A stretch of DNA of 5,311 nt from Peptococcaceae bacterium (GTDB taxonomy: Bacteria > Bacillota > DSM-12270 > Thermacetogeniales > Thermacetogeniaceae), in assembly GCA_003132605.1 (NCBI GenBank), contig PKYJ01000003.1, positions 7,950-13,260 on the forward strand, given 5' to 3'. The position numbers and the translations under genes are program-made. Of this stretch, positions 1 to 4,545 are shown piece by piece. The notes under the pieces were generated by a model, which worked only from the letters and a program-made list of their open reading frames with translations, did not search any database and had not been told where the DNA came from. Every line of letters starts with the position of its first letter. Within the stretch, counting starts at the first letter, position 1.

Positions 1-744
1 GGTACTGGTTCTGGACAGGCTATCCTTCAATTCTCTGCCGACCATCAGTTGCGCCAGCTTCTCCCTGGTTGTATCCTTGGTGGCAACCGTAGCGACATTC
101 TTGCCTTGGCGCAACACAGTCACCCTGTCGCAAATAGACATGACTTCATGAAGTTTGTGACTGATAAAAATAACTGTCATACCCTCTTTAGTGAGCCGCC
201 GCAAAACCCTAAACAGATCGTCGACCTCCTGGGGTGAGAGCACCGCCGTTGGTTCATCCAAAATGAGAATTTTGGCTTTGCGAAAGAGAGCCTTGATTAT
301 CTCCACCTTTTGTTGCTGGCCGATGGCCAACTGCCACACCTTGACCAGGGGATCGACGTCCAGTCCGTATTCCGCTGACAGGCGCCGGATCTCCTCACCG
401 GCTTCGCTGATATTCAGCAGGATGCCGCGATCCATGCCCAGGATGATGTTTTCGGCAACGCTAAAGGCCGGTATTAACATGAAGTGCTGATGAACCATGC
501 CCACGCCCATGCCAATGGCATCACCGGGGCTATCCACACGGATCAGCCTCTCCCTGATGTAGATTTGCCCCTCATCCGGCTGGTACAGGCCGTAGAGAAT
601 ATTCATCAGGGTGGTTTTCCCCGCCCCGTTTTCCCCCAGCAGAGCGTGGATCTCGCCCTCGGCGACCGTTAAATTCACATGATCGTTGGCGCAAAATTTA
701 CCAAAAAACTTGACTATTCCTTGCATTTTGACCGCAGTGGGCAT
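1..744 (-). CDS. BMP-type ABC importer ATPase (NupO/YufO-like), N-terminal domain, cut by the left edge
   Basis: The frame opens at ATG 744 and is still open at base 1, giving 248 residues of an expected 500 or so. Family members carry two ABC domains in one chain; only the first and the beginning of the linker are visible. Motifs seen: Walker A GENGAGKT (37-44), Q-loop VHQHF (84-88), signature LAIGQQQKVE (139-148), Walker B ILILDEPT (159-166, with Asp163 and Glu164) and the switch histidine ISHK (His196). REKLAQLMVGRE (227-238) is the typical end of the first domain in the sugar/nucleoside subgroup. The protein hydrolyses ATP at the inner membrane face to drive the two permeases. The signature has Ala where the classical LSGGQ has Ser; this position varies in the family. 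The gene starts 271 bases after the lipoprotein stop, an unusually wide gap that holds two hairpins. The frame is clean. Confidence 0.93.
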   Translation of the reverse strand, partial: MPTAVKMQGIVKFFGKFCANDHVNLTVAEGEIHALLGENGAGKTTLMNILYGLYQPDEGQIYIRERLIRVDSPGDAIGMGVGMVHQHFMLIPAFSVAENIILGMDRGILLNISEAGEEIRRLSAEYGLDVDPLVKVWQLAIGQQQKVEIIKALFRKAKILILDEPTAVLSPQEVDDLFRVLRRLTKEGMTVIFISHKLHEVMSICDRVTVLRQGKNVATVATKDTTREKLAQLMVGRELKDSLSRTST

Positions 745-753
745 TCTTGCACA

Positions 754-759
754 CCCCTC
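754..759 (-). promoter_or_regulatory. Ribosome binding site of the ATPase gene
   Basis: The minus strand reads GAGGGG, nine bases, then ATG at 744. This supports 744 as the start over the in-frame ATG six codons later (726). Confidence 0.6.
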
Positions 760-833
760 ATCCCATAGAGTGATAATGGACAGGCTCCGGGCGACCGTTC
801 AACAACAGCATTATTTCATCCTATCTGCCGCTC

Positions 834-887
834 ATCCGGCGTGATCTGGGGCACCGTCCGGTGGCGATGCCCCAGATCACGCCGGAT
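834..887 (-). repeat. Perfect 20-bp inverted repeat between the lipoprotein and ATPase genes
   Basis: Arms 834-853 and 868-887 are exact reverse complements over 20 bases. The 14-base centre can add about four more pairs after one mismatch (855-858 with 863-866), leaving a four-base loop. The stem is GC-rich and would be very stable in RNA. Neither flank has a T run (minus flank GAGCGGCAGATAGG, plus flank CGAGCTGCTTCAG), so it is not a classical intrinsic terminator. Its position just after a binding-protein gene and before the ATPase gene suits an mRNA-stabilising or read-through-limiting hairpin that keeps the lipoprotein more abundant than the ATPase. A REP-like or mobile palindrome is the alternative. 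Confidence 0.85.
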
Positions 888-907
888 CGAGCTGCTTCAG
901 CAACGTT

Positions 908-965
908 GGTCACTACCAAGCCTGGCGGCTGGAGAGCATGGCCTCATGGCGCCGGGTAGTTGACC
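908..965 (-). repeat. Imperfect stem-loop 3' of the lipoprotein gene
   Basis: The arm GGTCACTACC at 908-917 pairs with GGTAGTTGACC at 955-965: ten base pairs with a single bulged base. A second inner helix of about five pairs (923-927 with 950-954, one G-T) can stack on it. No T run follows on either strand. It starts about 50 bases past the lipoprotein stop codon and lies next to the stronger inverted repeat at 834-887, so the two may act together in protecting or processing the lipoprotein mRNA. Confidence 0.5.
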
Positions 966-1015
966 CTACCGTCACATTAAACACGATGGCTGGCCCATAT
1001 CCTGCAATAGCCTGG

Positions 1016-2035
1016 CTATGGCAGGTTGCTGACTACGAGCTTGCCGGATTTCATGTCGGCAAGAACCTGGTTCATCTTGTCCTGCGCTCCGGCCGGGAGC
1101 TTGGAGACCAGGGCGTTATTCCAGGCCGCGCCGACAGCGCCTTCGGCAACGCTGAGTGAGTAATATTTGGGCTGAAAATTGCCATCCTTTAGTTGCTTGA
1201 TGACATAGGTAATGCCAACCGGGTAGATCTGTAAAGTGCTGGCAATAACCGTGTTCGGGGCAATGCTGCTCTCATCGGTGGTGTAGCCGATCGCCATGAC
1301 CCCGGCCTCTTGAGCGGCCTGAATGACACCCAGGCCAGCCTGGTTGGCATCGCCGAGCACCACGTCGGCGCCCTTGCTGATGAAAGTCTTGGCGGTCTCC
1401 TTGGCCATGGCGACATCGTCAAAACTGCCGGTATTCGTTTCCATGACTGTAATTGATGGGTCGATGTACTTGGCGCCCTTCGCAAAGCCGCCGGCGGCGT
1501 CGGTGATCGGTTCAATCGGCTGGCCGCCGATGAAGCCGATTTTTTTGGTCTTGGTCACAAGGGCTGCTTCTACCCCGCCGATAAACCCGACGTCCACGTT
1601 GGAAACATTCATGGAAGCAACATTGGGTGCCTTGAAGATGTTGGTACTGGTAACCAGAAACATGGTCTTCGGAAAGTCCTTGGCCACGGTCTCGGCTGCG
1701 TCGGAATATTGGGACCCATGGCCGATGATCAGGTCATATCCCTGCTGCGCAAAGGTCCTGAAGGCAGTCTCGTTGTCGGATTGCGCCACATTCTCCCGAT
1801 AGGCGGTTTGCACACCCAGTTGTTGTTGGGCCTGCATTAAACCCTGGTAGGCAATGGAGTCCCAACCGTTGTCATTGATCGGGCCCGGTAGGATCAGGGC
1901 GACTTTCAACTGTTTCGGCGCCTGACTGCTAGAGTTACCCGATGGCGTGCCCTTGGAGCTACAGCCGGTGACAGCAAAAGCCAACACCAACACCAACACC
2001 AACCAACTAATTTTGCGGTTACGGATCTTAAGCAC
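1016..2035 (-). CDS. BMP/PnrA-family substrate-binding lipoprotein of an ABC importer
   Basis: 339 residues from a GTG start. The N-terminus is a lipoprotein signal: basic MLKIRNRK, a hydrophobic core of Leu-Val repeats, and lipobox VTGC with the lipidated Cys at 25, followed by a Ser/Gly/Pro linker to about residue 41. The mature domain begins KVALILPGPINDNGWD (44-59), the family's first strand and ligand-side loop. IIGHGSQYSDAAE (103-115) follows, then KKIGFIGG opening the second lobe, GADVVLGDANQAGLGV, and AIGYTTDESSIAPNTVIAS. This order and the length match the basic membrane protein (Med/PnrA-like) family, whose known members bind purine nucleosides. It acts outside the membrane and delivers ligand to the two permeases encoded upstream. 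The GHGSQYSDA loop differs from what I remember of nucleoside-binding PnrA, so a free purine or other ligand is possible. The reading frame is intact. Confidence 0.93.
   Translation of the reverse strand: MLKIRNRKISWLVLVLVLAFAVTGCSSKGTPSGNSSSQAPKQLKVALILPGPINDNGWDSIAYQGLMQAQQQLGVQTAYRENVAQSDNETAFRTFAQQGYDLIIGHGSQYSDAAETVAKDFPKTMFLVTSTNIFKAPNVASMNVSNVDVGFIGGVEAALVTKTKKIGFIGGQPIEPITDAAGGFAKGAKYIDPSITVMETNTGSFDDVAMAKETAKTFISKGADVVLGDANQAGLGVIQAAQEAGVMAIGYTTDESSIAPNTVIASTLQIYPVGITYVIKQLKDGNFQPKYYSLSVAEGAVGAAWNNALVSKLPAGAQDKMNQVLADMKSGKLVVSNLP
1981..2003 (-). repeat. Hexanucleotide tandem repeat coding the signal-peptide core
   Basis: The plus strand reads CCAACA three times plus five more bases of the unit (3.8 copies). 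On the coding strand this is TTG GTG repeated, giving alternating Leu-Val in the hydrophobic core of the lipoprotein signal peptide. The unit is six bases, so slippage would add or remove a Leu-Val pair without breaking the frame. Confidence 0.9.
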
Positions 2036-2288
2036 TGCGAACCCCCCTAGTAAATTTTAGAATTCTCAAGTCTACTTTGTTGCCGCATGTTACCCGGCCA
2101 GACAAGCCATAGAGTGTACGGACCGGCTCAAAACATTTTTAGATCACTGGACGCTAACCGGTCATTTCTGTAGTTTTTAGATATCAAGCACCCCCTCGCT
2201 AAACGAAGCCCTAAAAGAACCAAAAGGTTTCTCTCTCCGTTCTCCCTGTTCCATATAAGATCCGGAGCCTTGTGCCAGCCGAAGGAGT
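2036..2288. other. Non-coding gap upstream of the binding-protein gene
   Basis: These 253 bases are more AT-rich than the genes. All three minus frames are broken or lack a credible start, and I recognise no protein remnant, such as the C-terminal end of the dehydrogenase. The gap holds the word ATCTAAAAA twice on the minus strand (2182-2174 and 2144-2136) and a tiny AACC-TTTT-GGTT dyad at 2218-2229. I could not find a -35/-10 pair with good spacing, although a promoter for the highly expressed lipoprotein would be expected here. I see no riboswitch that I recognise. Confidence 0.5.
2042..2047 (-). promoter_or_regulatory. Ribosome binding site of the lipoprotein gene
   Basis: The minus strand reads AGGGGGG, then TTCGCA, then GTG at 2035. 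The six-base spacing and strong G run support the GTG start. The next in-frame Met lies well past the signal peptide, so no later start is plausible. Confidence 0.7.
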
Positions 2289-2412
2289 TCAAGCGGATTC
2301 CTGAGCAATAGCTTTGACGTGGACCATGTTTTCAAAACGTAAGTCGGCAGCATACAACGCTTGACCAGTCAGTTTTTTAATCGCATCTCCCCCGTTTGAT
2401 GGAATCTAGCAT
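2289..2412 (-). pseudogene. Relic of a xanthine dehydrogenase molybdenum-subunit gene (N-terminus only, frameshifted)
   Basis: From ATG 2412 the frame reads MLDSIKRG and then leaves the coding frame at a run of five G (2393-2389). Losing one base there joins it to the next frame, which reads DAIKKLTGQALYAADL followed by RFENMVHVKAIAQESA and a TGA at 2291-2289. The joined text matches the start of xanthine dehydrogenase / aldehyde oxidase large subunits: a short lead, then (S)I.RvDA..KvTG.A.Y..DL, then the GMlhaK..RSP.AHa strand of the a/b hammerhead domain. Homologues run to about 750 residues; here only about 40 codons remain and nothing like the later molybdopterin-binding motifs follows. 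In the intact family the protein carries the molybdenum cofactor that hydroxylates hypoxanthine and xanthine. It was probably the next gene of this operon before a deletion. The family match was made by eye from memory, so it is likely but not certain. Confidence 0.68.
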
Positions 2413-2418
2413 AACACG

Positions 2419-2424
2419 CCCTCT
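2419..2424 (-). promoter_or_regulatory. Ribosome binding site of the decayed gene
   Basis: The minus strand reads AGAGGG, six bases, then ATG at 2412. This well-placed site supports the idea that 2412 was once a genuine gene start following permease 2, rather than a random internal fragment. Confidence 0.5.
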
Positions 2425-2473
2425 ACTAAGATGGATGCCGGGATATTGTTGGACGCTCAAGTTGCAGGTCTCT

Positions 2474-3412
2474 CTACTCTTTAATATACGGCTTGCCGCT
2501 CGCAGCCGGTCCGACCGCCTTTCCGGCAAAGCCTGCTAGACCCAGTATGGTCAGAACATAGGGTAAGGTAAGAAGCAGTTGGTTGCTGGAAATATAGCTG
2601 TTGAGGGTTTGCAACTGATATGACAGGGCACTGCCCGCCCCAAACAAGATGGTTGCGCCGAGCACTCCTACGGGGGACCACTTGCCAAACACTACGGCCG
2701 CCAAGGCGATAAAGCCTCTGCCGGCAGTCATGCCCTCCGTAAAGAAGTTGAGTTGGCTCAACGAGAGGTACGCCCCACCCACGGCGCCGAACATACAACT
2801 GACCATGCCGGCAATGTAGCGCACACGTACAACATTGATGCCAACGGTATCTGCCGCACGCGGATGTTCCCCTACCGAGCGGAGAACCAGACCGATATTG
2901 GTTTTAAATACAATAAAACTGACGAGCGGGATCACCAAAAACGCCAGATACGTTAAATAGGTATGGGTGAAAAATGCGATACCGAAAAATGGCAGCTTGG
3001 AAAGAACGGGTATGTTCACCGGATGAAAGCTATCGATCCTGGGTGGGGTCGTATTTAAACCGAACATGGCCCGGTTGATCATGGTCGTCAACCCCAATCC
3101 CAAGAGGTTAAAAGCCATGCCCACCACTACTTGGTCCGCTCTGGCAGTCTCCACGAGAAAGGTGAAGATCAACCCCAAAATCCCACCGGCTACTATGGCA
3201 ACCAATACCCCCAGCCATACGTTGCCGAGCAGGAACGAACCTGCCACGCCGGCAAATGCGCCCATGAGCATCACACCTTCGACACCGATGTTTACCACGC
3301 CCGTCCGTTCATTAAAGATCAATCCGGTAGCCGCCAAGAGAATGGGCATGGCTGTTTGGATATCAGCGTTGACAAAATTTGCAAATGCCGCTATAAAACT
3401 AGAGAGGCTCAC
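2474..3412 (-). CDS. BMP-type ABC importer permease 2 (NupQ/YufQ-like, BPD_transp_2 family)
   Basis: 312 residues from GTG 3412 to TAG 2474. The start was chosen over TTG 3421 from ribosome-binding-site spacing. It is a membrane protein with about 8-9 hydrophobic segments. Seen: NERTGVVNIGVEG (34-46), the counterpart of the GAEGQ motif in permease 1 and typical of the second permease of this importer; GEHPRAADTVGIN (181-193), the cytoplasmic coupling loop that should contact the ATPase; and FTEGMTAGRGFIALAAVVFG (224-243), a strongly conserved late segment. The length matches YufQ/NupQ (about 320). It would heterodimerise with permease 1 to form the import channel. After its stop the next readable coding signal is not the ATPase or binding protein but the relic start of another gene 61 bases on, then a 250-bp gap. 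Confidence 0.93.
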   Translation of the reverse strand: MSLSSFIAAFANFVNADIQTAMPILLAATGLIFNERTGVVNIGVEGVMLMGAFAGVAGSFLLGNVWLGVLVAIVAGGILGLIFTFLVETARADQVVVGMAFNLLGLGLTTMINRAMFGLNTTPPRIDSFHPVNIPVLSKLPFFGIAFFTHTYLTYLAFLVIPLVSFIVFKTNIGLVLRSVGEHPRAADTVGINVVRVRYIAGMVSCMFGAVGGAYLSLSQLNFFTEGMTAGRGFIALAAVVFGKWSPVGVLGATILFGAGSALSYQLQTLNSYISSNQLLLTLPYVLTILGLAGFAGKAVGPAASGKPYIKE

Positions 3413-4460
3413 TGCGCTCAATCCCCCTTCTGAATCGTAAATTAAACTTGGGCAGTTTTACGCGGCGGAATAAATATTCGGAAGCCACAAAGATGATGAC
3501 CAGCGCCTCGATGACATAAACTAGGTCCAATGGCACTTTGGCAGCCACTTGCATCAAATTGCCGCCAGCTCGTAGCGCCCCAAAAAGAATGGCGGCCAGC
3601 ACGGTACCGATCGGGGTGTTCAGGCCAAGCAAGGCGACAGCAATTCCATCGTAGCCATAACCCGGTGAGAAGTTTTGATAGAGCCGGTGCTGAATACCGA
3701 GAATCTCCCCGCTCCCCCCAAGCCCCGCCAGACCACCGGCGAGAAACATGACCAGGTAGATCAGTTGGTTCCGATTAATTCCCACATAAGCTCCGGCGTC
3801 GGGATTGAATCCCACTACACGGGCTTCGTATCCCTTGCGCGTATGCCACATGAAGATGTAATACAATCCCGCCATTATTAAGGCCAGCACAAAACCCCAA
3901 TGCAGTTGGGTGCCGGCGTTTAGATAAGGCAATTGTGCCGAATGGAGGACGGGCGGACTCTGAGACATGTCCCCAGGTGGTTCGATGATGGGGCCGCTCA
4001 CCATATAGGAGACCAGGTAGATGGCAATGTAGTTCAACATGACTGTGGTAATAATTTCATTGGAGCCAAACTTTACTTTCAGCCAACCCGCTATCCATCC
4101 CCATAATCCCCCCCCGACAAAGCCTGCGAGCAGGGCCAGGGGGAGATGAATGATCATAGGCAATCCGTGGATAAAGGCTCCGACTAAAACACTGCAAAGA
4201 CCTCCGATATACAACTGCCCCTCGGCGCCGATATTCAGCAAACCGGCCCTCCTGGCCAGAGCAAAACTGAGCCCGGTAAAAATCAACGGCGTTGCCTCGA
4301 GGAGCGTGTTGCTAATGCCATAGATATTGCCGAACGCTCCGATGGCCAGGTTGGTATAGGCCAGCACCGGGTCCATACCCAGGGCCTTTATTATCAGCGC
4401 ACCGATGATTAACGCCAGAACAATGGCCACCATGGGCATGACAACGCTTCTTAGTTTCAT
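3399..4460 (-). CDS. BMP-type ABC importer permease 1 (NupP/YufP-like, BPD_transp_2 family)
   Basis: 353 residues from ATG 4460. It is an integral cytoplasmic-membrane protein with about 8-10 hydrophobic segments, starting with one at residues 8-28. Family marks are seen in order: RRAGLLNIGAEGQLYIGG (70-87), the signature of this permease group; GSNEIITTVMLNYIA (132-146); a cytoplasmic loop with GFNPDAGAYVGI, the likely ATPase-contact (EAA-like) region; and YGYDGIAVALLGLNTPIG near the C-terminus. The length fits YufP/NupP (about 350). In this family it forms half of the transmembrane channel for nucleosides or related ligands, paired with the next gene product. Its 3' end overlaps permease 2 by 14 bp, which suggests translational coupling. 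The gene reads cleanly with no frameshift. Family assignment is firm; the ligand is not shown by the sequence. Confidence 0.93.
   Translation of the reverse strand: MKLRSVVMPMVAIVLALIIGALIIKALGMDPVLAYTNLAIGAFGNIYGISNTLLEATPLIFTGLSFALARRAGLLNIGAEGQLYIGGLCSVLVGAFIHGLPMIIHLPLALLAGFVGGGLWGWIAGWLKVKFGSNEIITTVMLNYIAIYLVSYMVSGPIIEPPGDMSQSPPVLHSAQLPYLNAGTQLHWGFVLALIMAGLYYIFMWHTRKGYEARVVGFNPDAGAYVGINRNQLIYLVMFLAGGLAGLGGSGEILGIQHRLYQNFSPGYGYDGIAVALLGLNTPIGTVLAAILFGALRAGGNLMQVAAKVPLDLVYVIEALVIIFVASEYLFRRVKLPKFNLRFRRGIERSEPL
3423..3431 (-). promoter_or_regulatory. Ribosome binding site that decides the second permease start
   Basis: The minus strand reads AGAAGGGGG inside the last codons of permease 1. 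The GTG at 3412 lies 10 bases downstream, within workable spacing. The alternative TTG at 3421 is only 1 base away and cannot use this site, so GTG 3412 is the better start. Confidence 0.65.
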
Positions 4461-4465
4461 TGGTA

Positions 4466-4475
4466 CTCTTCCCTT
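4466..4475 (-). promoter_or_regulatory. Ribosome binding site that fixes the first permease start
   Basis: The minus strand reads AAGGGAAGAG, TACCA, then ATG at 4460. The AAGGGA core lies 9 bases before this ATG. A GTG in the same frame at 4478 sits upstream of the site and would place the Shine-Dalgarno sequence inside the coding region, so ATG 4460 is preferred. Confidence 0.75.
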
Positions 4476-4484
4476 CACTTTAAC

Positions 4485-4517
4485 GCCTCAGAGGCTGTCG
4501 GCGATCATCTTGCCGAC
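4485..4517 (-). other. Two small dyads in the leader between the PLP enzyme and permease genes
   Basis: The 85-bp spacer holds a perfect 6-bp inverted repeat, GTCGGC with GCCGAC (4497-4502 and 4512-4517, 9-nt loop). Next to it is an 11-base near-palindrome GCCTCTGAGGC (4485-4495, 4-bp stem with a 3-base loop). Neither is followed by a T run on either strand, so an intrinsic terminator is unlikely. They could be a processing or mRNA-stability element within the operon, or chance. Confidence 0.3.
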
Positions 4518-4545
4518 TGAAAAGTGATAATTTCAACTACCTTCA

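Larger units (their letters stand above)
745..1015. other. Lipoprotein-ATPase intergenic region
   Basis: These 271 bases contain no credible gene. They hold the two stem-loops at 908-965 and 834-887 and the ATPase ribosome binding site. About 75 bases between the second hairpin and that site show only a poor promoter-like pair. The plus-strand frame that crosses 938-1159 runs antisense into the lipoprotein gene and has no family features. Confidence 0.6.

Noticed and set aside
773..802. Promoter-like pair for the ATPase gene: TTGAAC (802-797) and CATTAT (778-773), 18-base spacer, minus strand
   Set aside because: Each hexamer matches the sigma-A consensus at only four of six positions and there is no extended -10. 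This quality of match is common by chance.
834..887. Intrinsic terminator reading of the perfect inverted repeat
   Set aside because: Stem strength is ample, but no T run follows on either strand, so it was annotated as an inverted repeat of unknown role instead.
1323..1802. Plus-strand open frame of 159 codons opposite the lipoprotein gene
   Set aside because: It is a shadow of the BMP gene; its composition mirrors the sense codons and it has no motif of its own.
2218..2229. AACC-TTTT-GGTT dyad followed by CTTTT on the minus strand, as a possible terminator
   Set aside because: The four-base-pair stem is AT/GC mixed and too weak, and the U run is short and soon broken by AGGGC.
2128..2331. 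Open minus frame of about 67 codons in the 250-bp gap, with a possible TTG start at 2292
   Set aside because: No ribosome binding site, no recognisable motif, and it overlaps the dehydrogenase relic in another frame. It is probably chance openness.
3399..3421. TTG at 3421 as the start of permease 2
   Set aside because: It is one base from the G run that would serve as its ribosome binding site; GTG 3412 has usable spacing.
3066..3440. Overlapping plus-strand frames of about 100-124 codons opposite permease 2
   Set aside because: The minus strand encodes an intact membrane permease here with conserved motifs, so these are shadows.
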